This document shows, piece after piece, positions 9,157 to 17,334 of a stretch of 64,000 nt of DNA (the first letter of the stretch is position 1; each line of letters opens with the position of its first letter). Made by a program: the position numbers and the translations under genes. The notes under the pieces were generated by a model. It did not search any database and was not told the DNA's origin. It worked only from the letters and a program-made list of their open reading frames with translations. The stretch lies in NCBI RefSeq assembly GCF_031932625.1, contig NZ_JAVSCK010000002.1, forward strand, positions 558,001-622,000, given 5' to 3'. Source of the DNA: Hwangdonia seohaensis. GTDB lineage: Bacteria; Bacteroidota; Bacteroidia; Flavobacteriales; Flavobacteriaceae.

Positions 9157-9765
9157 TTAATTAACATTTGTTAATTGATTGTTTATTTTTTTTCTAATTC
9201 TACTTAATTGTACCGAAGTTATGCCCAAATACGATGCAATATGGTATTGAGATATTAATTCGTTTACATCAGGTATCTGCTCCTGTAATTGAAGATAACG
9301 CTCGGTAGCATTTAACGATATAGACTCTACCAAACGCTTTTCATACTTTATATATAAATTTTCTAAAATTTTGGTGTACAATGATTTTAAAACTGAATTT
9401 GTTTCACACAAATCCATTATTTTATAATAATTAATTTCATAAATTTTACAGTCCGTTACCGCTTCAAAAACAAAGGTGGACGGTTCTTTTTTCATTAAAG
9501 CCGTTAATGAAGCCACAAAACTAATAGGTAAATAAAAACTTTTATTAAACTCCTTTCCAGACTCGGTTATTAAATAGCATCGAATTATTCCTGAAACAAT
9601 CATGAATGCCTTTGACGGGACATCGCCCAATTTTACGAGCTGCGTTCCTGCCTTTATTCTTTTAAAAGTGGTTATTTTTTTAATTTCGTAAAAATTCTCT
9701 TCTGATATATCCGAAATAGAATTTAAAAAAGTAAAGTTTCTGTGCATTATTGTTTGGGTTCGCAT
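9157..9765 (-). CDS. Crp/Fnr-family transcriptional regulator
   Basis: The 202-residue DNA-binding regulator has an N-terminal cyclic-nucleotide-binding-like beta-roll (about 30-120: IKAGTQLVKLGDVPSKAFMIVSG). A dimer helix follows (130-160), then a C-terminal winged helix-turn-helix with QYHIASYLGITSVQLSRIRKKI at about 173-195. No cysteine cluster of the Fnr type is seen, so it is unlikely to sense oxygen with Fe-S. The start could be M1 or M7 (9747). A TAGATTTTG-like box just upstream would favour the shorter form. It is monocistronic, and its targets cannot be inferred from context. Confidence 0.88.
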   Translation of the reverse strand: MRTQTIMHRNFTFLNSISDISEENFYEIKKITTFKRIKAGTQLVKLGDVPSKAFMIVSGIIRCYLITESGKEFNKSFYLPISFVASLTALMKKEPSTFVFEAVTDCKIYEINYYKIMDLCETNSVLKSLYTKILENLYIKYEKRLVESISLNATERYLQLQEQIPDVNELISQYHIASYLGITSVQLSRIRKKINNQLTNVN

Positions 9766-9880
9766 TTAGCAAAATCTAAAATAACACCTTCCTCTTCATT
9801 AATAATTAGTTTATCTACAATTGGCATAAAAACTTGTTTATGTGCTTATTTCATTTTAAAAACTCAAAAAAAACCATAAA

Positions 9881-9910
9881 AAAACCCCAAGTAAAAACTT
9901 GGGGTTTTGC
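9881..9910 (-). terminator. Intrinsic terminator of the coiled-coil membrane protein gene
   Basis: Read on the minus strand, ACCCCAAGT and ACTTGGGGT pair around a short A/T loop and are followed by a run of seven T residues. It lies 24 bases after the stop of the gene at 9934-10818. Confidence 0.85.
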
Positions 9911-9933
9911 TCTTAAGTGTTATATAATGATGT

Positions 9934-10818
9934 TTACTTCAAGGTAAACTCTGAGCTAGAAACTAAATCCTTTTCGTTAAATACATTAACTGTATAACGT
10001 CCTTTTTCAAACTTGCTATCTCCTTTAGAGGCTACAAACTCACAAATATTAAGGCTTCCGTTTTCGTAGTTAAACTTACTAATAATGCTGTAGTTTAATG
10101 TTTTTTCTCCAAATTGTACTTGCTCGTTAGAACCTAGCGTATTGTTTTTTGGGTCGATAACCTGTACATACAATTCTTGATCTCCAGCTTGAACCAAAGC
10201 ATTTTTAGCTACCGTGAAACACACTCTAATTTTATCAACTCTACTTGCTCTTTCAGTTGGGATTAATTTACCAGAAGTTCTTTCAATTACCCCAAATCCT
10301 TTTAAGCCTACAGTATTTAAAACCGCTGCATTTTCAACAACTTCAGCTAAAGCCGTGTTTTGTACCAATAAAGAATCTGTAAACATGGTGCGCTCCTCCA
10401 AGCGTACTCTTGTGCTATCTAAAGAGGTTGCTAAGTACGAGTTTTCTACTCTTAACGAATCGTTTTGAGCTAACAATACATCCATTTCTTTTTGAAGCGA
10501 TGCATATTTTTGCTTATATCTCCATAAACTTTTTACGTTGGTTTCAGATATTTTTAATGAATCTATCAACCCTTGAATACGTGATCTAGCATCAATTAAG
10601 TTTTGATTTGCTACTTCGTTTTCTCCAATGGCCTCATCGTATTGTTTAGCCATGGCGTTTAAATCGTTCATCACCAACTGCTTTTGCTCCGTTAACTCCT
10701 TGGTGTTTTTATCGCTTTCACTTTTTAAATTGAAAGTGTAAAACAATGTTCCTAAAAATAGAACCAAAGCGATTCCTAAAGCCACTTTTAATCCCGTACT
10801 ACTTTTGCTATTTTCCAT
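9934..10818 (-). CDS. Membrane-anchored coiled-coil protein of unknown function
   Basis: The 294-residue product has one N-terminal membrane anchor (about 10-28, LKVALGIALVLFLGTLFYTF). A long heptad-rich coiled coil follows (about 32-165) with Leu/Val spacing (LVMNDLNAMAKQYDEAI, LLAQNDSLRVENSYLATSL). A compact C-terminal domain (about 175-294) is probably beta-rich (DKIRVCFTVAKNALV, ELYVQVIDP, KGRYTVNVF). The topology implies a periplasmic coiled coil and head domain. No P-loop is present, so it is not a ParA-type ATPase even though similar flavobacterial proteins are sometimes labelled so. It is transcribed divergently from the arginase-family gene and ends at the 9881 terminator. Confidence 0.8.
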   Translation of the reverse strand: MENSKSSTGLKVALGIALVLFLGTLFYTFNLKSESDKNTKELTEQKQLVMNDLNAMAKQYDEAIGENEVANQNLIDARSRIQGLIDSLKISETNVKSLWRYKQKYASLQKEMDVLLAQNDSLRVENSYLATSLDSTRVRLEERTMFTDSLLVQNTALAEVVENAAVLNTVGLKGFGVIERTSGKLIPTERASRVDKIRVCFTVAKNALVQAGDQELYVQVIDPKNNTLGSNEQVQFGEKTLNYSIISKFNYENGSLNICEFVASKGDSKFEKGRYTVNVFNEKDLVSSSEFTLK

Positions 10819-10904
10819 AATTTTTACTTGTTTTAATTGTTTGTTTCTAATGTTTTTAATAAATATTGATTAATTTTAATACTTCTAATTAAAGTTAACC
10901 GTCA

Positions 10905-11924
10905 ATGGATAAACTCGTTTTATTTAACCCTACTACACGTAATAAATTATTAAATAAACGCTCTGGCGAATCCAAATTTGGAGAACATATTAAAACGTTA
11001 ACCAGCATTTCCAATATATACGAACAACTTAAAAATTTGGATGTTACGCATGTCATAATTGGTTTGCCCGAAGATGTTGGTGTGTTTGCTAACCACGGAA
11101 AACAAGGGGCTTCACGCGCTTGGGAGGCCACATTAAAAATTTTATTAAATATTCAAAGCAACTCATTTACAAAGGCAGATTCTGTTTTGATTTTAGGGCA
11201 TTTGGATTTTACCGAGGAATTACTAGCCGTTTCAAAACTCAACCAAAATAAAAAAAGCGATATTAAAAAAGCCAGAAAAATTGTGGAGCGCATCGATAAT
11301 GATGTTGCCCACATTGTGCAACTCATTATAGCCTCCGGCAAAAAAGCCATTGTTATTGGTGGCGGGCACAACAATGCCTATGGCAATATAAAAGGCACAT
11401 CGCTGGCATTAAACAGGTCTATAAATGTTGTAAATTTTGATGCGCATTCAGATTTCAGACCGGAAGAAGGCAGGCATAGCGGCAATGGTTTTAGTTACGC
11501 TTTCGCGGAAGGATTTCTTAAAAATTACTTCATCTTCGGATTGCATGAAAATTACACTTCCCAAGCTGTTTTGAAATCCCTGAACGACACAAAATCCATA
11601 AAATACAATACGTTTGAAGATTTACAAATAAAAGATGAACTGAGCTATCTTGATGGGATGTCTCACGCCTTAAACCATGTCTCAAAAAAACCATTTGGCA
11701 TTGAGATAGATTGTGATGCCATTGAAAACATACCGAGTAGCGCCATGACCCCAAGTGGGTTTAGCGTTAACCAAACCAGGCAGTTTGTCAACTTTTTTGC
11801 AAAACATGAAAACGCCACCTATTTACATATTTGCGAAGCTGCACCAAAAAAGAAAAGCGCAAATCTGGTTGGTAAACTCATCACCTATTTAATAACCGAT
11901 TTTATAAAAGCCGATGCCCATTAA
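10905..11924 (+). CDS. Formimidoylglutamase-like hydrolase (arginase/agmatinase/ureohydrolase family)
   Basis: The 339-residue cytosolic binuclear manganese hydrolase retains all six ligand positions. These are H155 in IGGGHNNAYG, the NFDAHSD triad D179/H181/D183, and D269/D271 in EIDCDAI. The family cleaves a guanidino- or formimino-group: arginine, agmatine or N-formimino-glutamate. Similar flavobacterial proteins are usually called formimidoylglutamase. No hutH, hutU or hutI lies nearby, so histidine degradation is not supported by context. The 3' end overlaps the start of the following GNAT gene by 11 bases, indicating a two-gene operon. Confidence 0.85.
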   Translation: MDKLVLFNPTTRNKLLNKRSGESKFGEHIKTLTSISNIYEQLKNLDVTHVIIGLPEDVGVFANHGKQGASRAWEATLKILLNIQSNSFTKADSVLILGHLDFTEELLAVSKLNQNKKSDIKKARKIVERIDNDVAHIVQLIIASGKKAIVIGGGHNNAYGNIKGTSLALNRSINVVNFDAHSDFRPEEGRHSGNGFSYAFAEGFLKNYFIFGLHENYTSQAVLKSLNDTKSIKYNTFEDLQIKDELSYLDGMSHALNHVSKKPFGIEIDCDAIENIPSSAMTPSGFSVNQTRQFVNFFAKHENATYLHICEAAPKKKSANLVGKLITYLITDFIKADAH

Positions 11925-12378
11925 AATTATCTCTTTTGTTAAAACCTATGCAAAAGACTTTTACGAGTTAAATATTGAATGGCTAAAAACGTATTTTTAC
12001 GTTGAACCTTTTGACGAAGCTGTTTTAAGCCATCCGAAAACATATATAATAGATAAAGGCGGACATATATTTTTTGCAAAACTGGACAACGAAATAGTTG
12101 GTACCGTGGCACTTATGCCTTTGGGCAACAAGGGACTTTTCGAGTTAACCAAAATGGCCGTTTCGCCAAAACACAGAGGCTTTAAAATAGGGCAACAACT
12201 CATGCAATACTGCATTGATTTTGCAAAATCCATAGGACTTCCCAAGCTTATACTCTACTCCAACACAAAACTTGAAAACGCCATTTATATTTACAGGAAA
12301 TACGGTTTTGTTGAAATCCCCGTAGAACCAAACAGCCCTTACAAACGTAGCAATATTAAAATGGAATTGGTGTTTTAG
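11914..12378 (+). CDS. GNAT-family N-acetyltransferase
   Basis: The 154-residue acyl-CoA transferase has the GNAT core. Strand 4 has KMAVSPKHRGFKIGQQLMQYC (about 85-105), which contains the acetyl-CoA pyrophosphate loop R/Q-x-x-G-x-G/A. The later LYSNTKLENAIYIYRKYGFVEIP carries the conserved N and Y near the thiol. The start lies 11 bases inside the end of the ureohydrolase gene, so the two are translationally coupled. The acceptor amine is unknown; coupling hints at a small nitrogenous metabolite, but this is only inference. Confidence 0.87.
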   Translation: MPIKIISFVKTYAKDFYELNIEWLKTYFYVEPFDEAVLSHPKTYIIDKGGHIFFAKLDNEIVGTVALMPLGNKGLFELTKMAVSPKHRGFKIGQQLMQYCIDFAKSIGLPKLILYSNTKLENAIYIYRKYGFVEIPVEPNSPYKRSNIKMELVF

Positions 12379-12475
12379 GTTTTTTGCAACGTCTTTTATG
12401 AAAAGTGGTTTAAAGCTAAAAACCAGTAATTCTCATTTACTAAATAATTACTCCGTTAGGCTACAAAACAACACA

Positions 12476-12510
12476 AAAAAAGCCTTCAATTTCTTGAAGG
12501 CTTTAGTTTT
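12476..12510 (-). terminator. rpsA intrinsic terminator
   Basis: On the minus strand AAAGCCTTCAAG and TTGAAGGCTTT pair and are followed by a T-run. The hairpin is about 55 bases after the rpsA stop. The plus-strand T-run is interrupted, but it may also stop transcription coming from the GNAT gene. Confidence 0.8.
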
Positions 12511-12559
12511 ACAAATGGATTTCCGTCGGTACGGAAATGAACAAAATAATGTTTTTCAA

Positions 12560-14392
12560 TTATTTCTTTCCGTCCATTTTATCTTTAAGCGCTTGTAACG
12601 CATCGTTCGCATCACCTAAGGTTGGTTTTGCTTCAGCAGCTTGAGAAGCTTGCTTCTTAACGGCAGCTTTTACATTCTTAATCTCTTCAGCTTTAAAAAT
12701 AGCGGTATGAGATGCTACAACACGTTTAAACTCTTTGTTAAATTCAATGATTTTGAATTCAGTTTCTTCACCTTTCTTAAGCTTAGAACCATCTTCTTTC
12801 TCTAAATGACGAGAAGGTACAAAAGCAACGATATCTTCGTTAAACTCGATAGTAGCACCTTTGTCAACTATTTCAGAAATAGCAGCTTTGTGAACGGTAT
12901 CTAAAGCAAATTCGGTTTCATATTTATCCCAAGGGTTTTCAGTGGTTTGTTTATGACCTAAACTTAATTTACGTCCTTCAACATCCAATTCCAATACCAC
13001 AACATCTAACTTATCGCCAACGGCACAAAATTCAGATGGATGCTTAATTTTCTTAGTCCAAGATAAATCTGAGATATAAATCAATCCGTCGATACCTTCT
13101 TCCAATTCAACAAAAACACCAAAGTTTGTAAAGTTACGTACAATACCTGTGTGCTTAGAACCTAATGGATACTTAGCTGTAATATCGGTCCATGGGTCTG
13201 GAGTTAATTGCTTAATACCAAGCGACATTTTACGGTCTTCTCTATCTAAAGTTAAGATTTGCGCTTCAACCTCGTCTCCAACCGAAACGAAATCCTGGGC
13301 TGAACGTAAATGAGTTGACCACGACATTTCCGATACGTGAATTAATCCTTCAACACCATCGGCAACCTCGATAAACGCACCGTAATCTGCAATTACAACA
13401 ACTTTACCTTTTACTTTATCACCAACTTTTACAGTATCGGCTAAAGCTTCCCATGGGTGTTTGCTTAATTGTTTTAATCCTAATTGGATTCTTGATTTGT
13501 TCTCATCAAAATCAAGGATTACCACATTAAGTTTTTGATCTAATTCTACGATTTCGTTTGGATGGTTAATTCTAGACCAAGATAAATCTGTGATATGAAC
13601 CAATCCATCAACGCCACCAAGATCAATAAATACTCCGTAAGATGTAATGTTTTTAACAACACCTTCAAGTACTTGACCTTTTTCCAATTGACCAATAATT
13701 TCTTTCTTTTGCTCTTCAATATCAGCTTCAATTAAAGCTTTATGAGAAACTACTACGTTTTTAAATTCGTGGTTAATTTTCACCACTTTAAATTCCATAG
13801 TTTTATTTACGTACTGGTCGTAATCTCTAATTGGCTTCACGTCAATTTGAGAACCCGGTAAGAATGCTTCGATGCCAAAAACATCTACAATCATACCACC
13901 TTTGGTTCTGCATTTAACAAAACCGTTAACGATTTCGCCAGTTTCGTGTGCTTTGTTTACTCTGTCCCAAGCCTTAATTACACGCGCTTTTCTGTGAGAT
14001 AATACCAATTGTCCTGTTGCATCTTCACGCACATCAATCAATACCTCTACTTTGTCGCCTTCTTTTAAGTCTGGGTTGTAACGAAATTCGTTTAAGGAAA
14101 TTACACCTTCAGATTTTGCGTTGATGTCTATAATGGCATCACGATCTGTAATGTGCACTACGGTACCTTCAACCACTTCATCATCTAAAGTGTCAACGAA
14201 ATTTTCGGCTACTAATTTTTCAAATTCTTGTAATTGTTTGTCATCAACTTCATCAATTCCTTCTTCGTAATTGTGCCAGTTAAAGTCTTTTAAGAATTTT
14301 TCAGGATTTGCTTTTGCTTCAGATACTACTGGAGCTTCAACGGTTGCAGCATCGGTTGCTTCAACTTCAGTTTGTTTTGCTTTTTCAGCCAT
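12560..14392 (-). CDS. rpsA: 30S ribosomal protein S1
   Basis: The 610-residue RNA-binding ribosomal protein has six S1 (OB-fold) repeats. Clear copies are GTVVHITDRDAIIDINAKSEGVI, GFVKCRTKGGMIVDVFGIEAF, GVVKNITSYGVFIDLGGVDGL, GKVVVIADYGAFIEVADGVEGL and GIVRNFTNFGVFVELEEGIDGL; the sixth is weaker (AAISEIVDKGATIEF). An acidic N-terminal extension (1-55) and a lysine/alanine tail are typical of Bacteroidota. S1 unwinds mRNA leaders at the 30S platform, which matters in a group that rarely uses Shine-Dalgarno sequences. The mRNA leader appears long: a -7-like TATTTTTG sits near 14587-14594 on the minus strand. Confidence 0.95.
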   Translation of the reverse strand: MAEKAKQTEVEATDAATVEAPVVSEAKANPEKFLKDFNWHNYEEGIDEVDDKQLQEFEKLVAENFVDTLDDEVVEGTVVHITDRDAIIDINAKSEGVISLNEFRYNPDLKEGDKVEVLIDVREDATGQLVLSHRKARVIKAWDRVNKAHETGEIVNGFVKCRTKGGMIVDVFGIEAFLPGSQIDVKPIRDYDQYVNKTMEFKVVKINHEFKNVVVSHKALIEADIEEQKKEIIGQLEKGQVLEGVVKNITSYGVFIDLGGVDGLVHITDLSWSRINHPNEIVELDQKLNVVILDFDENKSRIQLGLKQLSKHPWEALADTVKVGDKVKGKVVVIADYGAFIEVADGVEGLIHVSEMSWSTHLRSAQDFVSVGDEVEAQILTLDREDRKMSLGIKQLTPDPWTDITAKYPLGSKHTGIVRNFTNFGVFVELEEGIDGLIYISDLSWTKKIKHPSEFCAVGDKLDVVVLELDVEGRKLSLGHKQTTENPWDKYETEFALDTVHKAAISEIVDKGATIEFNEDIVAFVPSRHLEKEDGSKLKKGEETEFKIIEFNKEFKRVVASHTAIFKAEEIKNVKAAVKKQASQAAEAKPTLGDANDALQALKDKMDGKK

Positions 14393-14735
14393 TTAAAAAA
14401 ATTGTGCAATGTAACTTTAAGTTTTCGCTTTACTGAAACGAGTTCAGCACATGTCGCGGAAACGCTATTACATTACGGTTTTGTATTCTGTATGTTTTGG
14501 AAGATTTAAGCAAATATCACACAGAAGTGTTATTTTTGTTATAGTTTCATTCCTTTTATCTTTCCAATAATTCGCTAAAAGGAGTGCAAAAATACATATT
14601 TTCAACAAATTAGCCTAATTTGATTTAATTATTTTAAACCACTGATTATTAGAATGGTAAATAAACCGAAAAAATGCGTTTTTTGAACCTCCTTTTACTA
14701 TATTTAGCTAAAGAAACCATTAAACACAATAGACT
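14393..14735. other. 343-base intergenic region between rpsA and the BON-LysM gene
   Basis: No gene is visible. It holds the presumed rpsA leader: a minus-strand TATTTTTG -7-like box at 14587-14594 gives a leader near 190 bases. It also holds a copy of the ACTGAAACGAGTTCAG palindromic repeat at 14428-14453. For the plus-strand BON-LysM gene only AT-rich sequence with a TATATTTA box near 14698 is seen. Confidence 0.6.
14428..14466. repeat. Dispersed palindromic repeat (ACTGAAACGAGTTCAG type), copy 1
   Basis: The 26 bases 14428-14453 are identical to 52794-52819 upstream of htpG. The core CTGAA/TTCAG stem with an ACGAG loop is at 14433-14447. Outer arms TTTCGC and GCGGAAA give an imperfect second stem. 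This copy lies inside the presumed rpsA 5' leader. Confidence 0.8.
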
Positions 14736-15116
14736 ATGCGCACGAAAGCTAAATACCAACCCGTACTCGATTTAGGACAAGAATTAAACATACAAAACGG
14801 TGATGTAAAAGAAGAAAATGGTGTTTTAAAAGTTTGGGGGACCGCAAATACACCTTACGAAAAAAACCTGCTTTGGGATAAAATTAAAGCCATTGGTGGC
14901 GAAAACCCAACCGATATTGTTGCAGATATAAAAGTAGCTAATGCTAGTGTTTTCCATAGGCATACAGTAAAAAGCGGCGAAACTTTGGGTAAAATAGCAA
15001 AACAGTATTATGGCGATGCCATGAAGTACAAAACTATTTTTAAAGCCAATTCTGATATTTTAAAGAACCCGGATTTAATCCATCCCAATCAAGAATTGAT
15101 TATTCCGAATCCATAA
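14736..15116 (+). CDS. BON-LysM protein, Kbp/YgaU-like
   Basis: The 126-residue protein has no signal peptide and no membrane segment. A BON-like alpha/beta region covers about 15-68 (LNIQNGDVKEENGVLKVWGTA, YEKNLLWDKIKAIGG). A C-terminal LysM domain covers 75-124 (HTVKSGETLGKIAKQYYGDAM, IFKANSDILKNPDLIHPNQELIIP). Order and length resemble E. coli Kbp (YgaU), a cytoplasmic potassium-binding BON-LysM protein of 149 residues. Function by analogy is potassium sensing or osmotic stress, but potassium binding is not visible from sequence. It is monocistronic with a weak terminator-like hairpin behind. Confidence 0.82.
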   Translation: MRTKAKYQPVLDLGQELNIQNGDVKEENGVLKVWGTANTPYEKNLLWDKIKAIGGENPTDIVADIKVANASVFHRHTVKSGETLGKIAKQYYGDAMKYKTIFKANSDILKNPDLIHPNQELIIPNP

Positions 15117-15139
15117 ACCAACTACATTAGAATATTTTA

Positions 15140-15177
15140 AAGCGAATTTTTTTTAATTTAAAGATTCGTTTTTTTAT
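15140..15177 (+). terminator. Weak terminator-like hairpin after the BON-LysM gene
   Basis: GCGAAT and ATTCGT can pair across an A/T-rich loop, and seven T residues follow. The stem is short and contains a G-T pair. Confidence 0.4.
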
Positions 15178-15225
15178 ACCATAAATTCTCTAATGATTTA
15201 GAAGAATGAACATTATGACAAACAA

Positions 15226-15921
15226 TTATTCACAACCCTTCAAAGTCATTTGAACGAGTCCCAAAATCTCATCAAATTGTTCTTGTAATGACATATTTGA
15301 ATTATCAATTTCTATAGCATCATCAGCTTTTACCAAAGGCGAATCTTCTCTATTGGAATCGATATAATCACGCTCTTTAACATTCTCCAAAACCGCATGG
15401 TAATCAACATGGTCGCCGCGTTCCATAAGCTCTTCATACCGTCTTTGGGCTCTGGTTTCGGCCGAAGCCGTCATAAATATTTTAAGCTCCGCATCGGGAA
15501 AAACAACGGTACCAATGTCGCGCCCGTCCATAACCACGCCTTTATCTTTCCCCATTTTCTTCTGTTGTTCTACTAATTTTTGCCGAACTTCGGATATCGC
15601 AGCTACTTTACTAACAAAGCTTGAAACCTCTAAAGTGCGTATTTGTTTTTCAACATTTTTATCATTCAAATACACTTCGGCAAAACCCAAAGATTCATTG
15701 AATTTAAAATTAATATCAATTTTTGGCAATCGATTTATAAGGGCTTTAATATTAAAATCATCCTCACCAATTAAACCATTTTGCATGGCATAAAAGGTAA
15801 CGGCCCTATACATGGCACCCGTATCCACATAAACATACCCCATATGTTTGGCGATTTGTTTTGCAACGGTACTTTTTCCGGTTGAAGAAAAGCCATCAAT
15901 GGCAATGGTGATTTTTGACAT
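15226..15921 (-). CDS. cmk: (d)CMP kinase
   Basis: The 231-residue cytosolic kinase phosphorylates CMP and dCMP with ATP. The P-loop is GFSSTGKST (about 10-18). VDTGAMYRAVT (about 32-42) gives the NMP-site signature. GRDIGTVVFPDAELKIFM (about 136-153) and RAQRRYEEL (the lid) complete the CMP-kinase pattern. Length matches the family (220-230). It lies downstream of porQ on the same strand with a 188-base gap; the cmk-porQ-lon order resembles that of many Bacteroidota. The gap carries 9-bp tandem repeats, so co-transcription is uncertain. Confidence 0.95.
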   Translation of the reverse strand: MSKITIAIDGFSSTGKSTVAKQIAKHMGYVYVDTGAMYRAVTFYAMQNGLIGEDDFNIKALINRLPKIDINFKFNESLGFAEVYLNDKNVEKQIRTLEVSSFVSKVAAISEVRQKLVEQQKKMGKDKGVVMDGRDIGTVVFPDAELKIFMTASAETRAQRRYEELMERGDHVDYHAVLENVKERDYIDSNREDSPLVKADDAIEIDNSNMSLQEQFDEILGLVQMTLKGCE

Positions 15922-15932
15922 ATATAAAGTTA

Positions 15933-15968
15933 AAAGTGCCTAAAGTACTTAAAATGCCTAAAGTCACT
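15933..15968. repeat. Four degenerate 9-bp tandem repeats
   Basis: AAAGTGCCT, AAAGTACTT, AAAATGCCT and AAAGTCACT run head to tail just upstream of the cmk start. A related AAAGTGTTC unit follows at about 16007. They lie in the porQ-cmk spacer. Confidence 0.75.
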
Positions 15969-16075
15969 GGAAAATAATATTCTTTTTTGATGCAGCAAAA
16001 ATACTTAAAGTGTTCAAAAATGAAAAGCACAATGCACTTTAATTATTTATAAATGAAAACATACGTTTGAGTGAA

Positions 16076-16106
16076 ACTGAATACTGCGACTGTTTACTGA
16101 ATACTG
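16076..16106. repeat. Direct repeat ACTGAATACTG, two copies
   Basis: The 11-mer occurs at 16076-16086 and 16096-16106, just after the porQ stop. Its reverse complement occurs at 26396-26406 before the FG-GAP gene. The spacer ends GCGACTGTTT, giving a period of 20 bases. Confidence 0.7.
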
Positions 16107-16109
16107 ATT

Positions 16110-17129
16110 TTATTGTAAATCGATTTGCAAACCAAAAAAATTGGAATTAGCGGCACTGGTGTATTTGGCATGGGTGTAACTAAATCGCATTTTATTCATT
16201 TTAATTGAAATACCTGCCGATAAGCCTGAAAAATTACGCTGGTCTAAAATTCGCAACTCCTCGCCTCTTCTGAAATTATAACCCAATCTGATGTTAAATC
16301 CACCTTCCGGAAACAGTTCTGCACCCAAAATGGTGTGCCTAATCACTTGCCCTAAAAATCCAATTTTTTCGTCGGATTGATTTCCACTTAAATCACTTGT
16401 AGTTCGCGCCGGATTTGGTCTTGCAATGGGCCAATTTTGAAGGTTCTCGAAGGTTACGTGCCAACGAATGGGCACATGCTCCAAGGTTTGCGACATGCCA
16501 AAATCTACTTCAAAAGGCAATGGTTCGTTTAAACCCGCGTAAGTTGTTATTTGGGTTCCTAAGTTTCTAACGGCAACGGCAGCATGAAAATCCAAATCTT
16601 CATTGATGTATAATAATCCCAAATCCACAGCCGCCCCAAACGAACTGTACTGTTCTAATTTTGAGGTTATCAGCTTTAGGTTTCCGCCAAAATAAAAATC
16701 GGAATAGCCAATTTGCAACGCATAACCCAAAGATAGAGCCGCCTCGTTACCCGTAAAGGTTCCGGTTTGGTTTCCGTTTTCATCATAACCATCAAACGAA
16801 CCATAATTTATATATGTAACGCCTGCGTGAAAGGTCTGTGTGTGCCTATCAACCGTATACGCATAAGCGGCAGTGCCGTAACCAATTCCGCCCAAATAAC
16901 TGGTGTAATTAACAGCTAATTGATTATCCATGGCAACATTAATGGTGGCTGGGTTATAAAGGCCTTGCGTAACATCGTAATCCACGTTAGTCAACACTTT
17001 ACCACCTAAAGCTGCTTGACGTGGCGAGGACACCAAATTAAGAAATTGGTAAGTCGCCTCACCTCCAACTTGGGCAAAAGTTAAGCTGCCTATAAACAAG
17101 CAAAAAACAGTGATAATTTTCTTTAGCAT
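16110..17129 (-). CDS. porQ: Type IX secretion system protein PorQ
   Basis: The 339-residue outer-membrane beta-barrel protein begins MLKKIITVFCLFIGSLTFAQ, a clean signal peptide. VGGEATYQFLNLVSSPRQAALGG follows, the PorQ/PorV-like opening. Alternating amphipathic strands run to the end (LGLLYINEDLDFHAAVAVRNLGTQ, FNIRLGYNFRRGEELR, RFSYTHAKY). PorQ works with the type IX shuttle and attachment complex that processes cargo carrying C-terminal sorting signals. The reading frame is open 28 codons further upstream, but that extension crosses a palindrome and lacks a signal sequence at its front, so the start at 17129 is preferred. It lies between lon and cmk. Confidence 0.9.
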   Translation of the reverse strand: MLKKIITVFCLFIGSLTFAQVGGEATYQFLNLVSSPRQAALGGKVLTNVDYDVTQGLYNPATINVAMDNQLAVNYTSYLGGIGYGTAAYAYTVDRHTQTFHAGVTYINYGSFDGYDENGNQTGTFTGNEAALSLGYALQIGYSDFYFGGNLKLITSKLEQYSSFGAAVDLGLLYINEDLDFHAAVAVRNLGTQITTYAGLNEPLPFEVDFGMSQTLEHVPIRWHVTFENLQNWPIARPNPARTTSDLSGNQSDEKIGFLGQVIRHTILGAELFPEGGFNIRLGYNFRRGEELRILDQRNFSGLSAGISIKMNKMRFSYTHAKYTSAANSNFFGLQIDLQ

Positions 17130-17134
17130 ATTTA

Positions 17135-17147
17135 CTCGATAATCGAG
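17135..17147. promoter_or_regulatory. Perfect palindrome just upstream of the porQ start
   Basis: CTCGAT-A-ATCGAG lies five bases before the porQ ATG on the minus strand. It shares ATCGAGG sequence with the lon terminator arm 150 bases away. It could be an operator or a leader hairpin; no function is shown. Confidence 0.4.
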
Positions 17148-17290
17148 GTTTGAATGCTCCGAGGTTAAGCTCGAAATCAAAATAAAAACCTTTAAAACCC
17201 CGTGTTTTTTCACCGAGGTAGTTTACTGCCACAAAGTAAACAAATCTATCTTAAAACGATGGCATGTGTCTTTTATTTTAAAACATAAAA

Positions 17291-17320
17291 AAACCTCGAT
17301 TTAAAAAATCGAGGTTTTTA
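17291..17320 (-). terminator. lon intrinsic terminator (can work both ways)
   Basis: AAACCTCGATT (17291-17301) and AATCGAGGTTT (17307-17317) form an 11-bp perfect stem with a 5-base loop. Flanking A- and T-runs are present on both sides. It lies 15 bases after the lon stop and separates lon from porQ. Confidence 0.88.
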
Positions 17321-17334
17321 GACTTTAAAGTAAA

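Noticed and set aside
9934..10818. Naming the coiled-coil membrane protein a chromosome-partitioning ParA-type protein
   Set aside because: No Walker A or deviant P-loop is present. The protein is a membrane anchor plus coiled coil and beta-rich head, so the name would mislead.
10905..11924. A histidine-utilisation operon around the formimidoylglutamase-like gene
   Set aside because: No hutH, hutU or hutI is present; neighbours are a GNAT and a divergent membrane protein, so pathway assignment is not supported.
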